Source: Armatimonadota bacterium (GTDB lineage Bacteria > Armatimonadota > Fimbriimonadia > Fimbriimonadales > Fimbriimonadaceae). Taken from it: DNA of 64,000 bases. The notes under the pieces were generated by a model. That model saw only the letters and a list, made by a program, of their open reading frames with translations, did not search any database and was not told the origin of the DNA. The stretch spans positions 62,001 through 126,000 of the forward strand of contig JAFDWR010000003.1 of the NCBI GenBank assembly GCA_018268355.1, given 5' to 3'. Position numbers and translations under genes: made by a program. Positions 36,625 through 44,646 of this stretch are shown here, piece after piece; position 1 is the first letter of the stretch; each line of letters starts with the position of its first letter.

Positions 36625-37932
36625 ATGGCTCGCCGAGGTGCCGCCGGAGTACCCAACTATCCCCAGGATCGACTTGCATTTGTCGAGGGCCTGCGCGGCT
36701 TGGCAGCCTTATATGTGGTTCTCACCCATATCCGGTCGATGGTCGATCCCGGGCCTGTCTTTGTCGGTGCCGCTTCCGCCGCGCCCGCTTGGCTCGCGAA
36801 GTTCCTGCCTGTGCTCGGCTTCGGCCACGTTGCGGTGGCCGCCTTCATTGTTCTGAGCGGCTTTTGCCTCCAAACCTCGCTGTTCAACCACTCCGACGGT
36901 CGACTCCGGAGCCTGCCCAAGTTCTTCGCCCGGCGCGCCTGGCGGATCCTTCCCGCCTATTACTCCTGCCTTGCGCTGAGCCTCATTGTCTGCGCCTTCG
37001 TCACGTCGAAGCAGACCGGCTATCCGTTCGCCCAGTACGTACCAGCGGATGCGAGGGCGATCGTCAGCCACCTCTTCCTGGTCCACAACTTCGACCCCAC
37101 GTTGATGTTCAAGATCAACGGCGTGCTCTGGAGCATTGCCCTCGAGGCCCAGCTCTACCTGGTCTTCCCGTTCCTGGTTGCGATGCTCTTTAAGGTCGGA
37201 CGGGTGGGCCTCGTCGCCCTGACGTCGCTTTTCAGCGCGCTTTGCCTCTGGTTCATCCCCACCGCGAACGCGGGAAAGAGCTACATCTGGTTCCTGCCAC
37301 TCTTCGTGCTTGGGATGGTCGCCGCCCACTTCGCCTACCGCCCACACCGAAAGATCGGCGTTGTCCCGAAGCTCGGCGCCCTCTGGGCACTTATCGGCAT
37401 TGGCATCTTTGCCGTCGGCGTCACGTGGAAATCCGACCCTCGATGGGTGAGCTTTGTCCTTCGCGACCTGGGTGTCGGCGTCAGCGTGGCTGCGTTCATC
37501 TATGTCGGTTCGGTCCGGCCGTCGAGCTGGGTCTCCAGGCTATTCGGAGCAGAGGCCCTCGTCAAGTTGGGCGCGTTCAGCTATTCGCTCTACCTGATCC
37601 ACCATCCGCTGCTCCAGGTGCTCTATGTCAACCGACCCGCCTTTGCTCAGTCGGTGGAAATGGCCACCCTGTACCTCTTCGCGGCGGGTGTTCCGATCAT
37701 CCTGCTGTGCAGTTGGGTCTTCGCGTGGTTCTTCGAACGACCGTTCATGGTGAACCGCAAGGTCCTTGAGCCGATCCTTCGCGAAGGGTTGGGCACGCCG
37801 CTTGCACTGCCGCTGCGGACCCTTGGTCGCGCTTCCGAGGCTCGCTACCTCGGCCCAAGAGGGACACCCAAGTTCGCGGTCATTGAAGTCGACGAGTCGG
37901 TGCCGCTTCCCGCGCCCATTCACCTCCCATGA
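36625..37932 (+). CDS. acyltransferase 3 family membrane protein
   Basis: A 435-residue integral membrane protein. The first lines show the acyltransferase 3 signature: FVEGLRGLAALYVVLTHI with the catalytic-type His, then a hydrophobic helix with FCLQTSLF and the motif RRAWRILPAYY. About ten transmembrane helices follow, with INGVLWSIALEAQLYLVFPF and FSYSLYLIHHPLL as later family motifs. Such proteins (OatA, NolX and others) transfer acyl groups to cell-surface sugars. Its stop overlaps the start of the proline racemase-family gene by ATGA, although no metabolic link between the two is evident. Confidence 0.88.
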   Translation: MARRGAAGVPNYPQDRLAFVEGLRGLAALYVVLTHIRSMVDPGPVFVGAASAAPAWLAKFLPVLGFGHVAVAAFIVLSGFCLQTSLFNHSDGRLRSLPKFFARRAWRILPAYYSCLALSLIVCAFVTSKQTGYPFAQYVPADARAIVSHLFLVHNFDPTLMFKINGVLWSIALEAQLYLVFPFLVAMLFKVGRVGLVALTSLFSALCLWFIPTANAGKSYIWFLPLFVLGMVAAHFAYRPHRKIGVVPKLGALWALIGIGIFAVGVTWKSDPRWVSFVLRDLGVGVSVAAFIYVGSVRPSSWVSRLFGAEALVKLGAFSYSLYLIHHPLLQVLYVNRPAFAQSVEMATLYLFAAGVPIILLCSWVFAWFFERPFMVNRKVLEPILREGLGTPLALPLRTLGRASEARYLGPRGTPKFAVIEVDESVPLPAPIHLP

Positions 37933-38861
37933 GGCAAGTCCACGTTCTCGACAGCCATACCGCGGGCGAATCCACTCGCCTCGTGCTCAGCGGACTGCCG
38001 GATTGGGGCTGCCGAACCCCCAAGGAGTGGTGTGACCGACTTAGTACTCCGGAAGGCGTGCGGTGGTGCCGGTCGGTGCTCGCCGAGCCGCGCGGCAATG
38101 AGGCGATTGTCGGGGCCTTCCTCTGCGATTCGACCACCGCCGACTATGGCGTCGTGTATTTCAACAACGTTGGCCCCCTCCGGATGTGCGGCCACGCGAC
38201 AATTGGGGTGGTTCATTGCCTCGCTCATGGCGATCCTCTTTTGCCGCGGCTTGCGGGGATCTCGGTCAGCTTGGAGACCCAGGTTGGCGTGGTGGTCGCC
38301 GAACGGGGACCGGACGGCACCGTCTCATTCGAGAACGTCGCCTCGTATCGCAAAACCGCCCTCGATCTGAGCGACACGTTCAGCGAGATCACCAAGCCGG
38401 TCGAAATCGCCTTCGGCGGCAACTGGTTTGCCCTTGCCGAGGCGAGTTTGAGGCTAGATCCAGCCTCGATTCCGACGCTTTTGGCGTTCAGCGTGCGGGT
38501 TCGGGAGGCCGTCCACGCCCTTGGTGAGACCCAGGTCGACCATGTCGAGCTGACCTGCAAGGCGCACAACCCTGCCAACTCCGGTCGAAACTTTGTCCTG
38601 TGTCCCGGGCTCGAGTGGGACCGCTCACCCTGCGGAACCGGCACGAGTGCAAAGGTGGCTTGCCTCGCCCACCACGGACTACTTGCCGAGGGCGAGACTT
38701 GGCGTCAGGAAGGCGTGCTCGGGACGGTCTTTGAGGCGAGTTATCGCCGCGACGGCGAGGCGATCATCCCGAGGATTTCGGGTCAGGCGTGGGTGACGGC
38801 GCGCTCTGAGCTTCGCTTTGAAGAAGGCGACCTCTTCGCGGGTGGCCTTCCGCCAATTTAG
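37929..38861 (+). CDS. proline racemase / 4-hydroxyproline 2-epimerase family enzyme
   Basis: A 310-residue cytoplasmic enzyme. Both catalytic cysteines are present, in RMCGHATIGVVH and in SPCGTGTSAKVACLAHHG. The HTAGESTRLVLSGLP opening and GNWFALAEA are further family motifs. Cys/Cys pairs belong to racemases and 4-hydroxyproline 2-epimerases; proline racemase and 4-hydroxyproline epimerase cannot be told apart by these motifs alone, and epimerase is likely in catabolic settings. It is translationally coupled to the acyltransferase gene. It converges with the MarR gene, their stop codons overlapping by 4 nt. Confidence 0.85.
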   Translation: MRQVHVLDSHTAGESTRLVLSGLPDWGCRTPKEWCDRLSTPEGVRWCRSVLAEPRGNEAIVGAFLCDSTTADYGVVYFNNVGPLRMCGHATIGVVHCLAHGDPLLPRLAGISVSLETQVGVVVAERGPDGTVSFENVASYRKTALDLSDTFSEITKPVEIAFGGNWFALAEASLRLDPASIPTLLAFSVRVREAVHALGETQVDHVELTCKAHNPANSGRNFVLCPGLEWDRSPCGTGTSAKVACLAHHGLLAEGETWRQEGVLGTVFEASYRRDGEAIIPRISGQAWVTARSELRFEEGDLFAGGLPPI

Positions 38862-39298
38862 CTCTCGTCGTCGTCGTCGTCTTCGTTGAGCTGCATCACA
38901 ACGGCGGCGACCTCCGAAGGCAGCATGCTGAAATACTGGTCGATGCTGTAGCGATACTCGTTATGGACCGATTCGAAGAAGGCCTCGCCGCCGGGCGTCA
39001 CTTTGACGATCGTCATGCGCTGGTCTTCGGTCGATTCCAGCCTGACGACGTAGCCCAAATTGACCAGCTTGGCGACGACGGCGGAGACGTTTCCGCCCGT
39101 CCGTGAGAGGAACTTGGCAATCGCGGTCTGAGGTTGGGGTCCGCGTCGGATCAGGCAATCGAGCGTCAGGTATTGGCTCAGGTTGATCCCCCGATTCTTG
39201 AGGCAAGCTTCAACCGTTCGCTCAGCCGACTCGGCCACCCGCATCAGGCGCAAAAAGGCCCTCTGTTGAGGGTCAGAGTTCTCAGATTGAAAGGGCAT
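38858..39298 (-). CDS. MarR-family transcriptional regulator
   Basis: A 146-residue winged-helix regulator. After an N-terminal dimerisation helix come LSQYLTLDCLIRRGPQPQTAIAKFL and RTGGNVSAVVAKLVNLGYVVRLESTEDQRMTIVKVTPGG, the recognition helix and wing of the MarR family. A poly-Asp/Glu tail ends the protein. The leader upstream of the gene contains two overlapping perfect palindromes (39334-39355), the usual kind of autoregulatory MarR site. Its targets and ligand are unknown; the convergent epimerase gene is a possibility. Confidence 0.9.
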   Translation of the reverse strand: MPFQSENSDPQQRAFLRLMRVAESAERTVEACLKNRGINLSQYLTLDCLIRRGPQPQTAIAKFLSRTGGNVSAVVAKLVNLGYVVRLESTEDQRMTIVKVTPGGEAFFESVHNEYRYSIDQYFSMLPSEVAAVVMQLNEDDDDDES

Positions 39299-39333
39299 AA
39301 ACCGGCGAAAGGATTGGAGGAGTACGCAAAGAT

Positions 39334-39355
39334 ACTAATTAGTTTAACGTTAAAC
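39334..39355. promoter_or_regulatory. overlapping palindromes upstream of the MarR gene, likely operator
   Basis: ACTAATTAGT (39334-39343) overlaps GTTTAACGTTAAAC (39342-39355); both are perfect palindromes in an otherwise AT-rich leader 36-57 nt upstream of the MarR start. Size and position suit a MarR dimer site that represses its own gene. Confidence 0.55.
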
Positions 39356-39472
39356 GAAAATTGAGCCTAGACACTTACTTTGTTCCCATAACCAGCTCTT
39401 ATTATGCAAAGAATCTGGATGAAGGTGCAAACACCTGCAATTTTCTGTCGAGAATTCAATTCATACGCAAAG

Positions 39473-39508
39473 AAACGGGTCGAACTCCGAGAGAAGTTCG
39501 ACCCGTTT
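39473..39508 (-). terminator. terminator after the 145-residue secreted protein gene
   Basis: A 14-bp perfect stem (39473-39486 with 39495-39508) and an eight-base loop lie 23 nt past the stop at 39531 and are followed on the minus strand by CTTTG. The T-tract is short. Confidence 0.6.
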
Positions 39509-39530
39509 CCAAAGTCCGATTCTATTTTAT

Positions 39531-39968
39531 TTACCAATGATCGGGCATGCCAAACATTTTCCGGGGCAACTTGTACTTTTCGGGCCAAGGCTCCCAAGCA
39601 ACGTCGGTGGGACCGACCGCCATTTCCTTGACTTTCCAGACCTTGCCCTCAAAATGGACCAAGACCGCGGTGCCGGCGTCGAACATTCCCTGCTCGAACG
39701 GCTCCTTGTACTTCGTCTTCTTCCAATCGATGTCCTTGCCGTTCGGCTGGAGCGGCATGAAGTGAACGAAGGCGTAATCCTTGTACGCCCAGATGTTGAG
39801 CACCTTCATCTTGACCGCCTTGAGGCCGGTCTCTTTGAGGAACTTCGGACGGATGCCGTCCAGGATCGCGGACCGCATTTTGGTGCCCGGTTTGGGCACC
39901 ATGACTTTGTCCTGTGCCGTCGCAAACGCGGCGATGGCGACCAGTGGAACGAAAAGTAGACTTCGCAT
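39531..39968 (-). CDS. small secreted protein, tandem paralogue of the next gene
   Basis: A 145-residue protein with a Sec signal (MRSLLFVPLVAIAAFATAQ). The mature part starts DKVMVPKPGTKMRSAILDGI and ends with GPTDVAWEPWPEKYKLPRKMFG. It closely parallels the 144-residue protein at 40014: both share the DK-V-P-K start, a Lys/Arg-rich RxAILDxxRP segment, ETGLK, FINFMPL-like and GPTD-AW motifs. No database family recognised; the compact alpha/beta pattern with a conserved KGKW-like strand is typical of small periplasmic or surface proteins. A terminator follows. The function is unknown. Confidence 0.6.
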   Translation of the reverse strand: MRSLLFVPLVAIAAFATAQDKVMVPKPGTKMRSAILDGIRPKFLKETGLKAVKMKVLNIWAYKDYAFVHFMPLQPNGKDIDWKKTKYKEPFEQGMFDAGTAVLVHFEGKVWKVKEMAVGPTDVAWEPWPEKYKLPRKMFGMPDHW

Positions 39969-40013
39969 GAGTTCAGAATAACGCGGCCACCGGCGAACCG
40001 CCGGCCAAAGTGC

Positions 40014-40448
40014 CTAGTTCATGCCAAAAAGCGACCGCGGCAGCTTGTACTTGGTGGGCCATTCGGACCACGCGAGATCGGTCGGGCCGATCACGATGTC
40101 CTTCTTGACCCACTTTCCTTTCTTGAACTCAAGCAGTGCCTGCGAATAGTCGTCGAGGATGCCTTGCTTGCGGAGATCGGCGTATTCCTTCGTCGCCTTG
40201 CTCCAATCCACCGGCTTGCCCGAGACATCGAGCGGCATAAAGTTGATGAAGGCATGGCCCTGCTGAACGGCAATCCGCTGGATGCTGAACTTGATGTTCT
40301 TCAGCCCCGTTTCCTTGCAGAAGATCGGTCGCAGCGCATCGAGGATGGCCTTGCGTTCCTTGGAACCCGATTTGGGAATGACAACCTTGTCTTGGGCGAG
40401 AGAGGTGCAGGCCAGAAGGCCGAGCGTAGAGAGAGCGAGCATTCGCAT
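40014..40448 (-). CDS. small secreted protein, tandem paralogue of the previous gene
   Basis: A 144-residue protein from the ATG at 40448 (a second ATG lies at 40442); longer upstream readings overlap the sufC start region. Signal peptide MRMLALSTLGLLACTSLA. The mature protein DKVVIPKSGSKERKAILDAL ... GPTDLAWSEWPTKYKLPRSLFG mirrors the 145-residue protein downstream on the same strand with 45 nt between them, so this is a tandem duplication. Codon use matches the surrounding genome. Confidence 0.6.
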   Translation of the reverse strand: MRMLALSTLGLLACTSLAQDKVVIPKSGSKERKAILDALRPIFCKETGLKNIKFSIQRIAVQQGHAFINFMPLDVSGKPVDWSKATKEYADLRKQGILDDYSQALLEFKKGKWVKKDIVIGPTDLAWSEWPTKYKLPRSLFGMN

Positions 40449-40507
40449 CGCCGTTGAGTCTAACCGATCCCGCTTGCCTTGAGTCAGACCCCGTCTTCGT
40501 CGCAATC

Positions 40508-40537
40508 TTGACAATTTTGTAGATATTGGTAAATCAT
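40508..40537 (+). promoter_or_regulatory. candidate promoter of sufCD
   Basis: A perfect TTGACA (40508-40513) is followed after 18 nt by AATCAT (40532-40537), 41 nt upstream of the sufC ATG. The -35 is good and the -10 weak, as expected for a regulated promoter. Confidence 0.4.
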
Positions 40538-40578
40538 CCCTCGTAGAAACAGGCAGCACTTGCGTGTTTGAATCCCCT

Positions 40579-41337
40579 ATGCTTACGATTGACCAGCTCC
40601 ATGCCCGCGTCGAAGAGAAGGAAATCCTTCGCGGAATCTCACTCACCGTCAACCCCGGCGAAGTCCATGCGATCATGGGACCCAACGGGTCGGGCAAGTC
40701 CACCCTCGCTTCCATCCTCGCTGGAAAGAGCGACTATGAAGTCACCTCGGGCAGCGTGACCCTCGATGGCGAAGACCTCCTGGAACTGGACCCCGAAGAG
40801 CGAGCCGCCGCTGGCGTTTTCCTCGCCTTCCAGTACCCGGTCGAGATCCCCGGCGTGAGCAACACCTACTTCCTCCGCTCCGCCCTCAACGCGGTTCGCA
40901 AGGCCCGCGGCGAAGCCGAACTCACCCACAACGAGTTCATGGCCCACATCAAGTCGAAGATCAAACTGCTTGAACTCGACAACAGCCTCCTTTCGCGAGC
41001 GGTCAACGAAGGCTTCTCGGGTGGCGAAAAGAAGCGAAACGAAATCTTCCAAATGGCGGTGCTTGAGCCGAAGTTCGCCGTTCTCGACGAAACCGACTCG
41101 GGACTCGACATCGACGCGCTCCGCATCGTGGCCGACGGCGTGAACGCCCTCCGCAGCGAAGACCGAGGCTTCCTGGTCATCACCCACTACCAGCGACTTC
41201 TCAACTACATCGTGCCCGACTTCGTCCACGTCCTCGTCGAGGGTCGAATCGTGAAGAGCGGCGGCAAGGAGCTTGCCCTCGAACTCGAAGAGAAGGGCTA
41301 TGGCTGGATCGAAGAAGAGCTGGCGGCAAAGGCGTAA
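40579..41337 (+). CDS. sufC: Fe-S cluster assembly ATPase SufC
   Basis: A 252-residue ABC-type ATPase from the ATG at 40579; an in-frame GTG at 40564 is possible but adds nothing conserved. Walker A GPNGSGKST, signature FSGGEKKRNEI and Walker B FAVLDETDSG with the SufC-specific DIDALRIVADGV are present. SufC forms SufBC2D with SufB and SufD and drives de novo Fe-S cluster assembly in the cytoplasm. sufD follows directly (TAA/ATG adjacent). sufB, sufS and sufU are not within the window, which is unusual for a compact suf operon. Confidence 0.95.
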   Translation: MLTIDQLHARVEEKEILRGISLTVNPGEVHAIMGPNGSGKSTLASILAGKSDYEVTSGSVTLDGEDLLELDPEERAAAGVFLAFQYPVEIPGVSNTYFLRSALNAVRKARGEAELTHNEFMAHIKSKIKLLELDNSLLSRAVNEGFSGGEKKRNEIFQMAVLEPKFAVLDETDSGLDIDALRIVADGVNALRSEDRGFLVITHYQRLLNYIVPDFVHVLVEGRIVKSGGKELALELEEKGYGWIEEELAAKA

Positions 41338-42660
41338 ATGACTGAAGCAACCCTTTCCATGAATAGCTTCGAGACGGTTTTTCAGACGGTTCGTGCGCTC
41401 CTCGGCGCGACGGGTGCCGACCTGTCCGTTCGCGATGCCGCCTGGTCTCGGTTCTGCGCGGTGGGGCTGCCGACCACTCGCGACGAAGAGTTCAAGTACC
41501 TCCCACTGAACCGCCTCTACGAAACCGTCTATGGCGCGCCGCACGGCGCGACGGTTTCGCGTGAGCAGGTCGCCGCGACCGGTCTCACGACCCCGGCTGG
41601 CTTCACCCTCGCCTTCCTGAACGCTGAGCCCGCTCCCGAGCTGTCGATGGCATGCTCGCTGCCGCGCGGCGTGGTAGTCACCACGCTCTCGCAGGCTCGC
41701 GAAGAGATGCCCGAGCTCGTTGAAAAGTACCTGTCGACTGTCGCAACGTTCGACGGCAAGCTTGGCTCGACCAACGATGCCCGATTCGTCGACCTCAACG
41801 ATGCCCTGTGGCAAGACGGCGCGTTCGTCTATGTCCCCGCCGGCGTTGTTGTCGAGGACCCGATTCAGATCGTCTATGTGACGACCGCGAACCTCGGACC
41901 GATCATGACCCAGCCGCGAACGCTCGTCGTGATGGAACAGGGCGCGCTGGCACGTGTCGCCGAGTGCTTTGTCGGTCTCGAAGGTCAGGCCTTCGTGAAC
42001 CCGCTCACGGAAGTCGTTCTGGGGTCGCGCGCCAACCTTGAGCACCTTCGCTTCCAAGATGAGACACTCGAGAGCGTCCACATTGGCAACATCTTCGTTC
42101 ACCAGGAAGCCGACTCGGTTTACTCGTCGATCAACACCCAGTTTGGTGGCGATACCGGCCGAGTGGACCTCAACGTCTTCTTGAATGGTGAGCACACGGA
42201 AACTTGGCTCGATGGCGTGGTGGTGGGTGCGGGCGAACAAACGCTTGAAAACCACACGCGCATCGACCACGCTAAGCCGAACTGCAACTCGTTCGAGGTC
42301 TACAAGAACGTGCTGAAGGACAAGGCTTCTGGCTCGTTCAACGGCAAGATCTTCGTTTACGAAGACGCCCAGAAGACGGACGCGAAGCAGACGAACCAGG
42401 GAATGCTCCTCTCGCCGACGGCGACGTTCAATACGAAGCCGCAGCTGGAGATCTTTGCCGACGACGTCAAGTGCACGCACGGGGCGACGGTCGGTCAGCT
42501 CCGCGAGGACGCGCTGTTCTACCTCCGCGCTCGCGGCATTCCGAAGGACCAAGCTCAGGCCCTCCTCGTCTATGCCTTTGCCGCTGAAGTCATCGAAAAG
42601 GTGAAGGTCGACAGCCTTCGCGAGATGATGACCGAGAAAGTTCGGGCAAAGTTGAGCTAA
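41338..42660 (+). CDS. sufD: Fe-S cluster assembly protein SufD
   Basis: A 440-residue protein. WSRFCAVGLPTTRDEEFKYLPL is the N-terminal SufD motif. YVPAGVVVEDPIQIVYV and the beta-helix core (VLGSRANLEHLRFQDE, GRVDLNVFLNGEH) follow. The C-terminal CTHGATVGQLREDALFYLRARGIP is shared with SufB. It scaffolds the SufBC2D complex. Directly adjacent to sufC, no gap. A hairpin terminator begins 15 nt after its stop. Confidence 0.92.
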   Translation: MTEATLSMNSFETVFQTVRALLGATGADLSVRDAAWSRFCAVGLPTTRDEEFKYLPLNRLYETVYGAPHGATVSREQVAATGLTTPAGFTLAFLNAEPAPELSMACSLPRGVVVTTLSQAREEMPELVEKYLSTVATFDGKLGSTNDARFVDLNDALWQDGAFVYVPAGVVVEDPIQIVYVTTANLGPIMTQPRTLVVMEQGALARVAECFVGLEGQAFVNPLTEVVLGSRANLEHLRFQDETLESVHIGNIFVHQEADSVYSSINTQFGGDTGRVDLNVFLNGEHTETWLDGVVVGAGEQTLENHTRIDHAKPNCNSFEVYKNVLKDKASGSFNGKIFVYEDAQKTDAKQTNQGMLLSPTATFNTKPQLEIFADDVKCTHGATVGQLREDALFYLRARGIPKDQAQALLVYAFAAEVIEKVKVDSLREMMTEKVRAKLS

Positions 42661-42674
42661 CCCACCCCGAAACG

Positions 42675-42720
42675 GGCCCTGCGCTTGCTAGGATGAAGCA
42701 TGCGTAGGGCCTTCTTTTTT
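42675..42720 (+). terminator. sufCD terminator overlapping the start of the next gene
   Basis: Arms 42675-42684 and 42702-42711 pair over 10 bp (one G-T), extended by three more pairs toward the loop, and are followed by TTCTTTTTT (42712-42720). The AGGA ribosome site (42690-42693) of the S15-family gene lies in the loop and its ATG (42700) at the base of the right arm, so hairpin and gene start share the same bases. Confidence 0.7.
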
Positions 42721-44646
42721 GTCGCTCTCCTTCCCGGCTGCATTTTTGCCCAAACGGCGTCTCCCGCCTACACGAAGACGACCTACATGATCCCGATGCG
42801 GGATGGCAAGAAGCTTTGCACGATCGTCTACACGCCAAAGGACAAACCCGGCAAGCACCCGATCCTTCTCCAGCGCACGCCCTATTCGGTCGGCCCCTAC
42901 GACGAGGGCATGCGTGGCCTTGCAGGCAGCAAGAAGTTCCAGGAGGCGGGCTACATCTTTGCCTTCCAAGACGTCCGCGGTCGATGGAATTCGGAAGGTG
43001 ACTTTGCCGACGTTCGGCCGATCAATCCGAACCCCAAGGGCACCGAAACCGATGAGGCGACCGATGCCTACGACACTGCTGACTTCCTCGTGAAGACAGT
43101 GCCCGATAACAACGGCAACATCGGCGTTTGGGGCATTTCCTATCCGGGATTCTATGCGGGAGCTTCGGCGATCCGGACCCACCCCGCGATCAAGGCGGTC
43201 TCGCCCCAGGCCCCGGTGAGCGACTGGTTCATCGGCGACGACATGCACCACAACGGTGCCTTCTTCCTGCAGGACAGCTTTGACTTCTTCAGCGGGTTTG
43301 GCGTCGTCCGCCCGGGCCCGATTACCAAGCCGATCCCCGGCGTGCCGATCGACCGCAAGGGCGCAAACGCCTACGATTTCTTCCTCAGCACCGGCGCGAT
43401 CCCCAACTTTGACAAGCTGCACTACCAAGGCCGCGTGCCTTGGTGGAACCAGGCGACCGCGCATTCGAACTACGATGCGTTCTGGAAGGCGCGGAGCCTT
43501 CCGCCCCAGATGCGCGGGGTGAACTGCGCCGTGCTCGTCGTCGGCGGATGGTTCGATGCCGAAGACCTCTGGGGAGCGCTCAACCTCTACCGGGCCACCG
43601 ACCGCCAGAACCCTGGGCGCGACGTCTCGCTCGTGATGGGGCCGTGGTCGCACGGCATGTGGGCCCGCCAAGACGGCCAATTCTTCAACGACCTCGACTT
43701 TGGTCAGGCAACGAGTCGGTTCTATCAGGACGAGATCGAGTTCCCCTTCTTCGACCGCTACCTGCGCGGGTCGAACCTGCCGAAGGCCCCCGAGGCCTAC
43801 GTCTTTGAAACCGGGGCCAACCAGTGGCACAAGTTTGAGACCTGGCCACCCAAGGGCGTCCGTGCGCGGTCGGTCTACCTGGATGACGAGCGCCGATTGA
43901 GCAATGCGGCTCCGCGTGGCGGCACCGAGATGGAGATCGGCGGCGACTATCGCCCCGGTGGACTGGTCTACAACCCCAACGGTCCGCTCCCGGGTGGGCT
44001 GCAATTCAGCTTCATGCGCGATCCGCTTTCGCGGATGGCGGGCTACTACGACCTGCTCCGCGTCGACCCCTCGAAGCCCACGCCCTATCAGGACAACCTC
44101 GGCGCGCGGCGCAACTCAACCTACATGGTCGACGACCAGCGGTTTGCTCAGTACCGGCTCGACGTGATGGACTACAGCGGGCCCGTTCTTGACAAGGATT
44201 GGCACGTGGCGGGTCCGATTGACGTCGACTTTTGGGTCGCGACGACGGGGACCGACATGGACCTCGTGGTGAAGGTCATCGACGTTTGGCCGGACACCGA
44301 AGAGGGCCTCGCGAAGTCAGGTCGCAAGCGGGCAGGCTACCAACAGCTGCTCCGCGGTGACGTCTTCCGCTGCAAGTTCCGAGAGAGCTTCTCGAACCCG
44401 AAGCCGATGATCCCAGGCGTTCCGACGCGCGTGAAGTTCCGGCTGCCCGACGTCATGCACTCGTTCAAGAAGGGCCACCGCCTGATGATCCAAGTCCAGA
44501 GTTCGTGGTTCCCGCTTGTCGACCGGAACCCGAACGTCTTCTTGGACATCTATAAGGCGAAGGACTCCGATTTCAAGCCTGCAGTGGTCTCGATCCTCCG
44601 GGCAAATCGGTATCCGTCGAAAGTAACCTTCCTCGAACGATCATGA
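42700..44646 (+). CDS. secreted CocE/NonD family (S15-type) hydrolase
   Basis: A 648-residue protein with a Sec signal (MRRAFFFVALLPGCIFAQ). The catalytic domain follows CocE/X-Pro dipeptidyl-peptidase S15: YMIPMRDGKKLCTIVYTP, FAFQDVRGRWNSEG, nucleophile Ser in VWGISYPGFYAG, Asp in GGWFDAEDLWG and His in GPWSHGMW. The C-terminal jelly-roll (VDFWVATTGTDMDLVVKVIDVWPD) completes the family. Known members hydrolyse cocaine, glutaryl-7-ACA or Pro-peptides, so the natural substrate here is uncertain. Its stop overlaps the next start by ATGA. It begins inside the sufCD terminator hairpin. Confidence 0.88.
   Translation: MRRAFFFVALLPGCIFAQTASPAYTKTTYMIPMRDGKKLCTIVYTPKDKPGKHPILLQRTPYSVGPYDEGMRGLAGSKKFQEAGYIFAFQDVRGRWNSEGDFADVRPINPNPKGTETDEATDAYDTADFLVKTVPDNNGNIGVWGISYPGFYAGASAIRTHPAIKAVSPQAPVSDWFIGDDMHHNGAFFLQDSFDFFSGFGVVRPGPITKPIPGVPIDRKGANAYDFFLSTGAIPNFDKLHYQGRVPWWNQATAHSNYDAFWKARSLPPQMRGVNCAVLVVGGWFDAEDLWGALNLYRATDRQNPGRDVSLVMGPWSHGMWARQDGQFFNDLDFGQATSRFYQDEIEFPFFDRYLRGSNLPKAPEAYVFETGANQWHKFETWPPKGVRARSVYLDDERRLSNAAPRGGTEMEIGGDYRPGGLVYNPNGPLPGGLQFSFMRDPLSRMAGYYDLLRVDPSKPTPYQDNLGARRNSTYMVDDQRFAQYRLDVMDYSGPVLDKDWHVAGPIDVDFWVATTGTDMDLVVKVIDVWPDTEEGLAKSGRKRAGYQQLLRGDVFRCKFRESFSNPKPMIPGVPTRVKFRLPDVMHSFKKGHRLMIQVQSSWFPLVDRNPNVFLDIYKAKDSDFKPAVVSILRANRYPSKVTFLERS

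Noticed and set aside
40639-42552. 637-codon minus-strand open frame opposite sufC-sufD
   Set aside because: Antisense to two confidently assigned genes, no family motifs, composition typical of high-GC shadows.
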